Origin: an uncultured Lachnospiraceae bacterium
Lineage (GTDB): Bacteria > Bacillota > Clostridia > Lachnospirales > Lachnospiraceae
DNA length: 64,000 bases
Reading direction: 5' to 3'
Assembly: GCA_947625205.1 (NCBI GenBank)
Contig: CANQNN010000010.1
Coordinates: forward strand, 1 to 64,000
Shown piece after piece: positions 33,229-43,158 of the stretch (its first letter is position 1; each line of letters begins with the position of its first letter). Made by a program: the position numbers and the translations under genes. The notes below the pieces were generated by a model. It saw only the letters and a list, made by a program, of their open reading frames with translations. It had not been told where the DNA came from and did no database searches.

Positions 33229-34387
33229 CAATGCGGCAACCACGAGGACTGCGCCGGAAGTGGTGGAAGCCATGCTGCCGTATTTTACGGAATATTACGG
33301 GAACGCAGGAAGTATCTACAGACTGGGGACCAGAAGTAAAAAAGCGATCATACAGGCAAAAGAAACAATTGCGGAAACGCTTAATGCACAGCCCAATGAA
33401 ATTTACTTTACGGCGGGCGGTTCGGAATCGGATAATTGGGCGCTTAAAGCGGTTTATGAAGCATATGCGGACCGGGGCAGGCATATCATCACATCCAGAA
33501 TAGAGCATCATGCCGTTCTTAATACGTGCGAATATTTGGAAAAGCTTGGCGCTTCGGTCACTTATCTGGATGTGGATGAAAATGGGATAGTAGATGTGGA
33601 ACAGCTTACGAAAGCGATCCGGCCGGACACGATACTGATCAGCATCATGTACGCAAATAATGAGATCGGCACAATACAGCCGGTGAAAGAGATCGGTGAG
33701 ATCGCGGACAGGCACGGTATCCTGTTTCATACCGATGCGGTGCAGGTATACGGCCAGCTCCCGGTCGATGTGAAGGAGTGCCATATCGATCTGTTGTCCG
33801 CCAGCGGACACAAATTTAACGGACCTAAAGGGGTGGGCTTTCTCTATATCGGTAAGAAGGCTAAGATACGTTCTTTTATTCACGGAGGGCAGCAGGAGAG
33901 AGGCAGGCGCGCCGGAACGGAGAACGTGGCGGGGATAGTCGGCATGGAGACGGCGGTAAAACGCGCGTACCGGATCATGGAGGAAAAAACTGCAAAGGAG
34001 ACGGAGCTGAGAGATTATCTGACAGACCGTATCATACAGGAGATTCCGGGCGCGAGGCTCAACGGACATCCCGTAAAACGTCTGCCGGGCAATGTCAATA
34101 TCAGTTTCGAGTCGATAGAAGGGGAGACTGTTCTTATCATGCTGGATATGAAGGGGATCTGTGCGTCCGGAGGTTCTGCATGTACGACCGGAGCGCTCGA
34201 TCCGTCCCACGTACTGCTGGCGCTGGGGCAGCCGCCGGAGCTTGCGCGCGGTGCGCTGCGTATGACGCTGGGTGAGGAGAACACGAAAGAAGAGATGGAT
34301 ATTGTCGTGCAGGAGCTTAAACGCATCATCGGAAGTATCAGACAGCACAGAAGCGGTTACGGTGACAGCGAAGCCTGCGGTGTGTAA
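33215..34387 (+). CDS. Cysteine desulfurase (NifS/IscS family)
   Basis: MIYLDNAATTRTAPEVV; HHAVLNTCEYLEK; LLSASGHKFNGPKGVGFLY; ASGGSACTTG. Confidence 0.95.
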   Translation: MIYLDNAATTRTAPEVVEAMLPYFTEYYGNAGSIYRLGTRSKKAIIQAKETIAETLNAQPNEIYFTAGGSESDNWALKAVYEAYADRGRHIITSRIEHHAVLNTCEYLEKLGASVTYLDVDENGIVDVEQLTKAIRPDTILISIMYANNEIGTIQPVKEIGEIADRHGILFHTDAVQVYGQLPVDVKECHIDLLSASGHKFNGPKGVGFLYIGKKAKIRSFIHGGQQERGRRAGTENVAGIVGMETAVKRAYRIMEEKTAKETELRDYLTDRIIQEIPGARLNGHPVKRLPGNVNISFESIEGETVLIMLDMKGICASGGSACTTGALDPSHVLLALGQPPELARGALRMTLGEENTKEEMDIVVQELKRIIGSIRQHRSGYGDSEACGV

Positions 34388-34396
34388 GCACGGCGG

Positions 34397-35263
34397 TTAT
34401 TTCAGATAGTATTTGCGGTATTCACTTGGTGAACAGCCCCGGTACTGTCTGAAAACCCGGTTAAATGTGGAAATGCTTTTAAAACCGGCCTGATATGAGA
34501 TCTCCGTGATCGGCGTGTCAGAGTCGGACAGCATTAGCTGCGCGCGCTTGATTCTCTGCAGAGTCACATATTCCACAAAGTTATAGTTAGTTATCTGTTT
34601 GAAAATGCGTGAGAAGTACCATTCGCTGAACCCCGCAAGGCCGGCGACGGATTCCAGAGTGATCTCCTGGTCGCAGTGGTCTACGATATAACTGCACGCC
34701 GCGCTGATCTTCTCTATCGTACTGCTGCTTCCCGGCGGATGAAGTTCTTTGCCGCTTAAGAGCGAGTTCTTAATGTATAGTCCAAAGTCCATAAACATTT
34801 CATACAGACATATCACCGTTTCAACACCGGCAAAGGTGCCGTGACCATCCTGTACGGAGAGCATCTGCCGAATGTGCGAGAGCATCTGCTGCGCCAGACC
34901 GGGCGTCTGCGCCTGCCGGATGTGGTGGAAGGTGCGGAAGATATTGAAGAACGGCGCAAAATCCGGCAGCTCGCTCAGCATAGTGGCAGGAAACTGTATG
35001 CCGGTCAGTCTTCCGTCCCTGTTTTCAACGGTTTCATGCACTTCACCGGGCCAGATCAGAAGGATGTCGCCCGGATCTAACTGATACAGCGCATGGCCGA
35101 TGCGGATAGAAGGCGGCGTGTTTACTGCCGCGTCTTCCGCAAGCGCCGCGATTTCTACATATTTATGCCAGTGGAGCGGAAAGGTGCGCGGAAAGGATTC
35201 CGCCTCAATGACGTTTATCATATTGGAAAAATGTATGTTTTCATAAGTGTTATGCTGTTCCAT
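34397..35263 (-). CDS. AraC-family transcriptional regulator (cupin + HTH)
   Basis: C-terminal AraC HTH: ITLESVAGLAGFSEWYFSRIFKQITNYNFVEYVTLQRIKRAQLML...ISYQAGFKSISTFNRVFRQYRGCSPSEYRK. Confidence 0.93.
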   Translation of the reverse strand: MEQHNTYENIHFSNMINVIEAESFPRTFPLHWHKYVEIAALAEDAAVNTPPSIRIGHALYQLDPGDILLIWPGEVHETVENRDGRLTGIQFPATMLSELPDFAPFFNIFRTFHHIRQAQTPGLAQQMLSHIRQMLSVQDGHGTFAGVETVICLYEMFMDFGLYIKNSLLSGKELHPPGSSSTIEKISAACSYIVDHCDQEITLESVAGLAGFSEWYFSRIFKQITNYNFVEYVTLQRIKRAQLMLSDSDTPITEISYQAGFKSISTFNRVFRQYRGCSPSEYRKYYLK

Positions 35264-35522
35264 TGGTATCTCCCGCATCTTATGGTCTCTGTACCGTCCG
35301 AAATATTCTTCCTATTATGCCTGTCATATATCAGATTAACGAAATTAAAGAGAGAAATCAAGAATAAACAACAAAATATGAGAAATATGTCCTGCGCTGC
35401 GCGGATTTCTATGACAAAAAATAATAAGTTCACGACAAACTCTAGTTAGTATATTGTAAGATGTGTGTATATAATCTACTGTGAAATATGTAAAAACGGC
35501 GGATGCGCCGGAGGGAAATGTA

Positions 35523-36950
35523 ATGAACACAGGAAATATAACGGATATGACAACGGGCAGCCCGGCAAAGCACATATTAAAATTTGCGCTGCCGCTTCTT
35601 ATAGGAAACCTTTTTCAACAGTTGTACAACATGGTTGATTCCGTTGTCGTGGGTAATTTTGTGGGTAAAAATGCGCTGGCGGCGGTGGGCAGCTGCGGTT
35701 CCATGAACTTTCTGTTCTTTTCGCTCAGCTCCGGTCTTGCCATCGGTATCGGCATTATCGTTGCGCAGTATTTCGGCGCAAAAGATGAGAAGAATGTGCG
35801 AAGCACCATCGCCAATTCGTTCTATGTGCTTGTGACGGCGTCGCTGGTGGTCAGTATACTCGGAATTTTTGTGGCGCCGGGGCTTTTAAGGCTTCTTGCA
35901 ACGCCGGATAATATCATAGGCGATTCGATTACATATATGAGGACAACATGTACCGGTATAGCCGCAATCGCCCTGTACAATGGCATAGCCGCCATTCTGC
36001 GGGCGCTGGGGGACTCCAGAACGCCGCTGTATTTTCTGATCGTGTCCAGTATCGTCAATGTGATACTGGATCTGACCTTTGTCCTGGCGTTTGGCATGGG
36101 CGTGTTCGGTGTGGCGCTCGCAACGGTTATCTCACAGGCGGTATCGGCGGTCACATGTCTTGTCTATGCTTATCACAAGGTGCCGTATTTTCGGTTGGGC
36201 AGGGAAGAACTGAAACCGCATGTACCGATCATTGTCAAGTCGTTTCAGCTCGGTGTGCCGTTAGCACTGCAAAACTCCATGATAGCGATCTCGTGCATGG
36301 TGCTGCAGGGCGTGGTAAATACTTTCGGCGACACGGTTATGGCGGCGTATACCATTACGAACCGTATCGAGCAGATCGTACAGCAGCCCTTTGGTTCGCT
36401 GGGCGCCGCGCTCACGACATATTCGGGACAGAATATCGGCGCAGGCCGTCCGGAGCGTGTCAGAAAAGGATTCGCACAGTGCACTCTTATTGCGCTGATA
36501 TTCAGCGTTGTGCTGATACCGGTGGCATATTTGTTCGGAGAAAATATTGTGGGTATTTTTGTAAAAGAACAGGATGTTATCGATATCGGATACAGGGCGC
36601 TCCGGATAACCAGTCTTTGTTATTTCGGGCTTGGTATGATCTATGTGCCCAGATCTCTTCTGAACGGATGCGGCGATACGGGATTCTCCATGATAAACGG
36701 CTTTACGGAGGTTGCCTGCCGTATCATGTACTCGCAGATCTTTATCCGTATTCCCGTGCTGGGCTACTGGAGTATCTGGATCACTACGGGTGCAACATGG
36801 GTCACGACGGCTCTTGTGTGCGTTGCCAGGTATTTTCAGGGCAAGTGGAAAATGAAATCTATTGTGGCCCATCCCCGGACAACCGGAGAGGAAGCACAGG
36901 AGGCGGGGACGGAGCCGGCAGACGCACAGAAGACGGAAGAAAAACTTTAG
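35523..36950 (+). CDS. MATE family efflux transporter
   Basis: FALPLLIGNLFQQLYNMVDSVVVGNFVGKNALAAVG; 12-TM pattern. ATG 35523 with RBS ggaggg. Confidence 0.95.
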   Translation: MNTGNITDMTTGSPAKHILKFALPLLIGNLFQQLYNMVDSVVVGNFVGKNALAAVGSCGSMNFLFFSLSSGLAIGIGIIVAQYFGAKDEKNVRSTIANSFYVLVTASLVVSILGIFVAPGLLRLLATPDNIIGDSITYMRTTCTGIAAIALYNGIAAILRALGDSRTPLYFLIVSSIVNVILDLTFVLAFGMGVFGVALATVISQAVSAVTCLVYAYHKVPYFRLGREELKPHVPIIVKSFQLGVPLALQNSMIAISCMVLQGVVNTFGDTVMAAYTITNRIEQIVQQPFGSLGAALTTYSGQNIGAGRPERVRKGFAQCTLIALIFSVVLIPVAYLFGENIVGIFVKEQDVIDIGYRALRITSLCYFGLGMIYVPRSLLNGCGDTGFSMINGFTEVACRIMYSQIFIRIPVLGYWSIWITTGATWVTTALVCVARYFQGKWKMKSIVAHPRTTGEEAQEAGTEPADAQKTEEKL

Positions 36951-36966
36951 AATGTATAAAATATTT

Positions 36967-36996
36967 CAGAGTCCGGAATATCGGACTCTGTTTTTT
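36967..36996 (+). terminator. Rho-independent terminator
   Basis: cagagtccg-gaatat-cggactctg-tttttt. Confidence 0.92.
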
Positions 36997-37046
36997 GTAT
37001 CCTTATACCAGAACAGAAGTTCGATATGCTGAAAGGAGATAAGGAT

Positions 37047-37148
37047 ATGAAAGGTTATGCAGTGGAGAGCGGTTACATGGGATTTGTGAACGGAGAATAC
37101 AGGCTGTTTGCAACAGAGGCGGATTATCTGGATTATGTGGCGGGATAA
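37047..37148 (+). CDS. Small protein, 33 aa: MKGYAVESGYMGFVNGEYRLFATEADYLDYVAG
   Basis: Strong RBS aaaggagataagg before ATG, in-frame TAA, own intergenic location after a terminator; missing from the ORF track because of length. Confidence 0.6.
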   Translation: MKGYAVESGYMGFVNGEYRLFATEADYLDYVAG

Positions 37149-37254
37149 CGGCACGGTATGATACCTAAATCAAGAAAATCCGATTAATATATTGCGGTTG
37201 ATACCCTTTATAAAGTAAAATAATGACATAATGTTTTACAGAAAGGGGTAAATT

Positions 37255-38649
37255 ATGAAAAAGAGGATTCTGGCTTTATGTCTGATAGGGACTATGCTGG
37301 TTGTCGAAACGGGGTGCGGCGCAGAGAGTGACGGCGCAGCCGGCGCCGGAACAGGGAGCGAGCCGGCCGGACAGGAGACGGCGGCTGACGATACACTGGA
37401 TGTGAAGGAAAAGGGTGAAGTCGTTCAGGATGCAGGCGAGCAGACTGACGTACAGCCGGAGGAAGCGCAGACAGAGGATACCGGCGTGGAGGATGAAGAG
37501 GATGCCGCGCAGACTGCCACTGTGCCGGAGGTCAATATTGAAAAGCGTTTGCCGGATGAAGGCGCAGACACCTCTGCTATTGATTTTGTTGAGAATATGA
37601 AGGTCGGCTGGGTTCTGGGCAATACCTTTGATGCGTATACCGATGAGAACATGGCGGATGAAATGTCCTATGAATCCTATTGGTGTGGGGTCGAGACGAC
37701 AAAGGAGATGATCGATGCGGTCAAGGCTGCCGGATTTGAAACGCTGCGTATTCCGGTGTCATGGCATAACCATGTATCGGATGACGGGAATTATACCATT
37801 AGCGAAGCATGGCTGGACCGTGTTCAGGAAGTAGTAGATTATGCGATGGACAATGACATGTATGTTATCCTCAATATCCACCATGATAATTCTACCAAAT
37901 ATATGTATCCGTCACAGGAGTATGCGGAGCAGTCCAAGACATATATCAGAGCGATATGGACGCAGTTGGCACAGAGGTTTGCGGATTACGATGAGCATCT
38001 GATCATGGAATCGCTGAATGAGCCGCGCCTGACAGGTACCAGCTATGAATGGTGGCTTGATTTTAACAGCCAGGAATGTGTGGACGCGGTCAAGTATATC
38101 AATGAATATAATCAGGTGTTTGTGGATACGGTGCGCGCTTCGGGCGGTTACAATGCAGAGAGGTATCTGCTTGTGCCGGGATACGACGCATCGCTGCAGG
38201 GCGCTACCAATGAATATTTTGAACTGCCGAAGGATGCGGAAGGAAACGTTAATAAGATTCTTGTGGAGGTGCATGCGTATACGCCGTATAATTTTGCCCT
38301 GCAGGCGCCCGGTGAGAGCGGCAGCACTGACCAGTGGAGTATGAACAGTCCGGCGAGCACATCCGAGATCAACAATCTGATGGATACGTTGTTTGAGCAA
38401 TATGTAAAGAACGGCACCGGCGTGGTCATTGATGAGTTCGGGGCAAGGGACAAAGGCGGCAATATTCAGGCGAGAATAGATTTTATATCTTATTATATTG
38501 CAGCGGCGCGGGCCAGAAACATCACCTGCTGTCTGTGGGATAATAATTCTTTTTCGGGAACGGGAGAGAACTTCGGTATTTTCCAGAGGCGGGAGTGCTC
38601 ATTCCTGTATCCGGAACTGGTTGAGGGCATGATGAAGTACAGCGAGTGA
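37255..38649 (+). CDS. Glycoside hydrolase family 5 lipoprotein (endoglucanase-like)
   Basis: Lipobox-like VVETGC; KVGWVLGNTFDAY; LRIPVSWHNHV; YVILNIHHDN; LIMESLNEPR; VVIDEFGARDK. Confidence 0.9.
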   Translation: MKKRILALCLIGTMLVVETGCGAESDGAAGAGTGSEPAGQETAADDTLDVKEKGEVVQDAGEQTDVQPEEAQTEDTGVEDEEDAAQTATVPEVNIEKRLPDEGADTSAIDFVENMKVGWVLGNTFDAYTDENMADEMSYESYWCGVETTKEMIDAVKAAGFETLRIPVSWHNHVSDDGNYTISEAWLDRVQEVVDYAMDNDMYVILNIHHDNSTKYMYPSQEYAEQSKTYIRAIWTQLAQRFADYDEHLIMESLNEPRLTGTSYEWWLDFNSQECVDAVKYINEYNQVFVDTVRASGGYNAERYLLVPGYDASLQGATNEYFELPKDAEGNVNKILVEVHAYTPYNFALQAPGESGSTDQWSMNSPASTSEINNLMDTLFEQYVKNGTGVVIDEFGARDKGGNIQARIDFISYYIAAARARNITCCLWDNNSFSGTGENFGIFQRRECSFLYPELVEGMMKYSE

Positions 38650-38767
38650 GTCCGGAGAAAGTAAAACAGCCGTTTGGCGCCGTATGTGTAGAAACATAAT
38701 TGCCAAAACACGGGCATAGGTATATGATAGTAATTGCCTGATTTTTATTCAGTAATATGGTGGGACT

Positions 38768-39532
38768 GTGGTTAAAAAGATTGATTCGATAGCGGTTAAT
38801 TATATAGACGAGGGCGAAGGGGATGTTATTCTGCTTTTGCATGGCTGGGGAGCCAGTATTACGCTGTATGCGGGTATTATAGATGTGCTCTCCCGCGCAC
38901 ACAGGGTGATCGCCCTTGATATGCCGGGGTTCGGCAAGACGCCTGAACCGCCTGAACCGTGGTGCGTTGACGACTATGCAGACTTTGTGCTGAAGTTTAT
39001 AGCGTCCTTTGAGCTTATGAAGTTCAGCGTTGTGGTGCATTCCTTCGGCGGAAGAGTTTTTTTCAAGATGAATGCCAGGGAGGACCTTCCGTTTACGATA
39101 GAGAAGGCTGTTTTGATAGACAGCGCGGGAATTTTGCCTAAGAAGAGTTTCTGGCAGAAGGCGAGCCTGCGATGCTATAAGATCGGGCGCGCAGTCATGA
39201 GTACCAGGGTGTTACGCTTTCTCTATCCAGATGCGGTGGATAATATGCGGCGAAGGCGCGGCTCTGCGGATTATAACAGCGCCACTCCCACCATGCGGGC
39301 AACTTTGGTCAGGGTCGTGAATGAGGATCTGGAACCCCTGATACATCTGGTGAAGTGTCCTACCCTGCTTATTTGGGGAGACGCGGATACGGCGACGCCT
39401 ATATCCGATGCCAGGAGAATGGAAGAACTGATTGGGGATGCCGGTCTTGTCGTATGCGAGGGAGCGGGGCACTTTTCTTTTGCAGAGCAGGCGGGTAAGG
39501 TGAACGCTGCGCTGGAAACTTTTTTTGGATGA
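38768..39532 (+). CDS. Alpha/beta hydrolase
   Basis: VILLLHGWGASITLYAGII; VVVHSFGGRVFF; LLIWGDADTATPI; GAGHFSFAEQ. Confidence 0.9.
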   Translation: MVKKIDSIAVNYIDEGEGDVILLLHGWGASITLYAGIIDVLSRAHRVIALDMPGFGKTPEPPEPWCVDDYADFVLKFIASFELMKFSVVVHSFGGRVFFKMNAREDLPFTIEKAVLIDSAGILPKKSFWQKASLRCYKIGRAVMSTRVLRFLYPDAVDNMRRRRGSADYNSATPTMRATLVRVVNEDLEPLIHLVKCPTLLIWGDADTATPISDARRMEELIGDAGLVVCEGAGHFSFAEQAGKVNAALETFFG

Positions 39533-41115
39533 CGGGAAGATCATTTATGATATATGCGTTGATGCTGGTATGGGCTGTTACCTATGCGGTGGGTGCTGTC
39601 CTGTATGAACTTTATATAGTGCACATGTTTCAGCAGAACTCCTATAAGCCGGAAGAGTACAGGGAGTGGATGCGGGTGCACAGTAATGTGGGAAGACTGC
39701 TGGGCAGGAGTCTCTATGCGATCGTTTCCTTACCGTTCCTGCTGACAGGCAATACAGGCTGTGTCATATTTGCCTGTGTCATGAATATCATGACTGTATT
39801 TGTCAACAAGCCTCATCCGGCCAAAAAACCGCTTGTGTTTACCAGGAGGGTAGACCGTCTGCTTATTACGACGGCGGTGATATATGTGCTGGTGTTTGCG
39901 CTTTCCCTTTTTACAGGCGAATACAAGGTCCGTGTATGCGGCGCGGCGCTTCTGCTGTTGTTTATTCTGCAGCCGTTTCTGATTCTGTTTGCGAATCTGC
40001 TCAACAGACCCATTGAACAGGGGATCGACCGGTATTATATTAACGATGCGGCGCGTATTCTGCGTCAGATGCCGGATCTGAAGATTATCGGCGTTACCGG
40101 AAGCTACGGCAAAACCAGCGTAAAGTATTTTCTGAGCACGCTTCTGTCGGTACGTTACAATGTGCTTCATACACCGGGAAATTATAATACGACTCTTGGA
40201 GTTGTCAGAACCATAAGAGAGCAGATGAAGCCCTTCCATGAAGTTTTTGTCTGCGAGATGGGCGCCAGGGAAGTGGGCGATATTAAGGAAATCTGTGATC
40301 TGGTCCATCCCGGGTACGGAGTTATCACTTCCATCGGCCCGCAGCATTTGCAAAGTTTTCATACGATCGACAATATCATATCCACCAAATTTGAACTGGC
40401 GGATGCGATACCGGCGGACGGTAAAGTGTTCCTGAATTATGACAATGAGTATATCCGGTCTCATAAGACCGGTAAAAGTGTTGTGACCTACGGCATATCG
40501 GGAGATGATATTGATTACAGGGCGTATGATATTACAGTGTCTCCGGAAGGCTCCGCATTTAAAATGAAGGATGAAAACGGGGAGGAGTACGATTTCCATA
40601 CCCGTTTGGTGGGCAATCATAATGTGCAGAATATTGCCGGTGCGATAGCTGTGGCTCACACACTGGGAATCCCTATGGAGAAGCTGCGCTATCCCGTCAG
40701 GCAGTTGGAGAGCGTGCCGCACAGGCTGCAGCTTATCCGGCAGGGCGACCGCATCGTGCTGGACGATGCATACAATTCTAACAAGAGCGGCTTTATGGCG
40801 GCGCTGGATACGCTGGCGATGTTCAAAGAACTGCGTATTCTCATGACGCCGGGCATGGTGGAGCTGGGGGAACGGCAGTACGCCGAGAACAAGGAAGCAG
40901 GTATCTACGCGGCTGACAAATGTGATTATGCGGTGCTGATCGGTAAGGAGCAGACGAAGCCGATTCAGGACGGGCTTGCGGAAGCGGGATTTCCAGCCGG
41001 CAGAATGATTGTGGTGGATACATTGCAGGAGGCTTTTCAGATGGTGAATGCGATTCCCGGCGAAAAACAGAAGGTAGTGCTGATCGAGAACGATCTGCCG
41101 GACAATTACGCATAG
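39529..41115 (+). CDS. MurF-like Mur ligase with N-terminal membrane segment
   Basis: IGVTGSYGKTSVKYFLSTLLS; VCEMGAREVGDIKEIC; DDAYNSNKSGF; N-terminal ~140 aa hydrophobic; directly upstream of ddl. Confidence 0.85.
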   Translation: MTGRSFMIYALMLVWAVTYAVGAVLYELYIVHMFQQNSYKPEEYREWMRVHSNVGRLLGRSLYAIVSLPFLLTGNTGCVIFACVMNIMTVFVNKPHPAKKPLVFTRRVDRLLITTAVIYVLVFALSLFTGEYKVRVCGAALLLLFILQPFLILFANLLNRPIEQGIDRYYINDAARILRQMPDLKIIGVTGSYGKTSVKYFLSTLLSVRYNVLHTPGNYNTTLGVVRTIREQMKPFHEVFVCEMGAREVGDIKEICDLVHPGYGVITSIGPQHLQSFHTIDNIISTKFELADAIPADGKVFLNYDNEYIRSHKTGKSVVTYGISGDDIDYRAYDITVSPEGSAFKMKDENGEEYDFHTRLVGNHNVQNIAGAIAVAHTLGIPMEKLRYPVRQLESVPHRLQLIRQGDRIVLDDAYNSNKSGFMAALDTLAMFKELRILMTPGMVELGERQYAENKEAGIYAADKCDYAVLIGKEQTKPIQDGLAEAGFPAGRMIVVDTLQEAFQMVNAIPGEKQKVVLIENDLPDNYA

Positions 41116-41151
41116 ACTGAACTATAAAATATTAGATAGAGGACGATCATC

Positions 41152-42333
41152 ATGAAAATCAGAGTAGGTGTATTTTTTGGCGGCAAGAGTGTTGAGCATG
41201 AGGTATCTGTGATATCGGGACTGCAGGCGTACCGTTCGTTTGACCGGGATAAATATGAACCGGTGCCGATCTATATTACTAAGGACAATGAGTTTTATAC
41301 GGGGGAGGCTGTAGGCGAGATCTCCAATTACAAAGATATCCCGGCGCTGTTAAAGAAGAGCATAAGGGTTTTCTTTATGTATGATCAAAAACAGCTGAAG
41401 CTTATTCGCTATCCGGTCAAAAAGATAGGGAATTCCACGGTGGCGCAGATCGATGTAGCATTTCCGGTGGTGCACGGCGCGAATGTGGAGGACGGATCGC
41501 TGCAGGGCTTCCTGCGCCATTATGATATTCCTCTTGTGGGATGCGATGTGGCTGCCTCTGCGGTTACGATGGATAAGTACGTGATGAAGACCGTGCTTAA
41601 AGATAATGATATCCCTGTTTTGGATTGCGTCATGCTGAATGTCAGGGAGTATGAACGGGATGAAAATGCCGCGTATGCCAAAGTGGAGGCAAAGAACGTT
41701 TACCCTGTGATCGTTAAACCTGTAAATCTGGGTTCCAGTGTGGGGATCAGGATCGCCAGAGACAGAGCCGAATTGGGCGAAGCATTAGAGTATGCGTTTA
41801 CGTTCGGCGCGAGGGTTCTGGTAGAGCATGCCATTACAAACCTGCGCGAGATCAATTGTGCGGTTTTAGGCGACTATGATCAGGCGCAGGCATCGGAGTG
41901 CGAGGAACCGATATCAAGCGATGAGATTTTAAGCTATGAGGATAAATATGTTGCGGGCGGGAAAGGCGGTTCCGAGGGTATGCGTACCGCCAGAAGAGAA
42001 CTGCCGGCTGATCTGACAAGTGAAAAACGGGAAGAGATAAGACAGATGGCGGTGAAGACTTTTCAGACGCTCAACTGTAATGGCGTGTCCCGGATCGATT
42101 TTATGATCGACAGGGACACGGATCAGGTCTATGTTAATGAGATCAACCCTATTCCGGGGTCTCTTGCGTTCTATCTGTGGGAGGCGCTGGGCAAACCGTA
42201 TTCGGAGCTGCTTGACGATATGGTGAAGCTTGCGCTCAAGAGGGAGAGAGAGGAGAAGAGTATGCTTACCTCTTTTGACAGTAATATTCTGCAGAATGCG
42301 GATATGTCGGGCGCAAAAGGCGTTAAGAAATAG
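41152..42333 (+). CDS. ddl: D-alanine--D-alanine ligase
   Basis: VGVFFGGKSVEHEVSVISGLQ; GSSVGIRIARDR; YVNEINPIPGSLAFYLWEA. Confidence 0.95.
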   Translation: MKIRVGVFFGGKSVEHEVSVISGLQAYRSFDRDKYEPVPIYITKDNEFYTGEAVGEISNYKDIPALLKKSIRVFFMYDQKQLKLIRYPVKKIGNSTVAQIDVAFPVVHGANVEDGSLQGFLRHYDIPLVGCDVAASAVTMDKYVMKTVLKDNDIPVLDCVMLNVREYERDENAAYAKVEAKNVYPVIVKPVNLGSSVGIRIARDRAELGEALEYAFTFGARVLVEHAITNLREINCAVLGDYDQAQASECEEPISSDEILSYEDKYVAGGKGGSEGMRTARRELPADLTSEKREEIRQMAVKTFQTLNCNGVSRIDFMIDRDTDQVYVNEINPIPGSLAFYLWEALGKPYSELLDDMVKLALKREREEKSMLTSFDSNILQNADMSGAKGVKK

Positions 42334-42427
42334 AAAGAAAATCCGTCGGTTAAATTCAGTTTTTATATGCATATAATTTCCTGCTTTACAAATAATAGTA
42401 AAAGCATAATGAAAAATGATAAATTAA

Positions 42428-42445
42428 CGTAACTGTCCAGTTACG
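42428..42445. promoter_or_regulatory. Palindrome in the spoVT leader/promoter
   Basis: CGTAACTG-TC-CAGTTACG, perfect 8-bp arms, 23 nt before the spoVT ATG. Confidence 0.4.
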
Positions 42446-42468
42446 ATAGCAGATGGAGGTTATATGAT

Positions 42469-43011
42469 ATGAAAGCAACAGGTATTGTGAGACGGATAGA
42501 TGATCTGGGACGAATCGTTATTCCGAAAGAGATCCGCAGAACGTTGCGGATAAGGGAATCCGACCCGCTTGAGATTTTTACCGACAGAGAAGGGGAGATC
42601 ATACTCAAAAAATATTCGCCGATTGGAGAAATGGGAACGTTTGCGAAGCAGTATGCGGAAAGCATGGCGCAGGTTTCCGGTCATGTTGCGCTGATCTCGG
42701 ACAGGGATCAGTTTATTGCGGTAGCCGGCGGTATGAAAAATATGCTGGGAAAGTCTATCAGTAGAGAGCTGGAAGAAAAGATCAATCACCGTGAAAGCGT
42801 AGTTGCCGCCAAGGGTGACAGGAATTTTATCCAGGTAGGTAATGAAGATGATGATATACACCATGAAGCTATCAGTCCGATCATCTGTGAGGGTGATGTG
42901 ATCGGGTCGGTGCTTCTTCTCGAGACGGATCATAAATCGAAAATGGGCGAGGTGGAGCAGAAGCTGATCCAGTCCGCGGCAGGTTTTCTGGGGAGACAGA
43001 TGGAACAGTAA
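42469..43011 (+). CDS. spoVT: Stage V sporulation protein T
   Basis: MKATGIVRRIDDLGRIVIPKEIRRTLRIRESDPLEIFTDREGEIILKKYSPIGE AbrB domain plus C-terminal GAF-like domain. Confidence 0.96.
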   Translation: MKATGIVRRIDDLGRIVIPKEIRRTLRIRESDPLEIFTDREGEIILKKYSPIGEMGTFAKQYAESMAQVSGHVALISDRDQFIAVAGGMKNMLGKSISRELEEKINHRESVVAAKGDRNFIQVGNEDDDIHHEAISPIICEGDVIGSVLLLETDHKSKMGEVEQKLIQSAAGFLGRQMEQ

Positions 43012-43016
43012 TATGA

Positions 43017-43049
43017 CGGTGGGGCGGTGATGCTGACCCCGCCGTTTTT
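43017..43049 (+). terminator. Terminator downstream of spoVT
   Basis: cggtgggg ... ccccgccg stem (one G-U) followed by ttttt. Confidence 0.65.
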
Positions 43050-43087
43050 GCATCAGATACGGAGCGTTTTTGCATCAGATACGGAAC
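43044..43087 (+). repeat. Two tandem 22-bp direct repeats
   Basis: gtttttgcatcagatacggagc / gtttttgcatcagatacggaac, one mismatch. Confidence 0.9.
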
Positions 43088-43158
43088 GCAGATTGCTTTC
43101 CCGGATCGGATTATGCTATACTAAGGGCGGAAGTTTTAATAGAGGAGAGTATATACAA

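Noticed and set aside
33047-34348. 433-aa minus-strand ORF opposite the cysteine desulfurase
   Set aside because: Antisense to a clearly coding gene; no motif or RBS support.
36967-36996. Strong inverted repeat considered as an IS end
   Set aside because: Followed by a T-run and immediately downstream of a CDS, so a standard terminator; no transposase nearby.
35948-37042. 364-aa plus-strand ORF overlapping the MATE gene in another frame
   Set aside because: Out-of-frame reading of the transporter; low-complexity Arg/Cys/Gly-rich translation.
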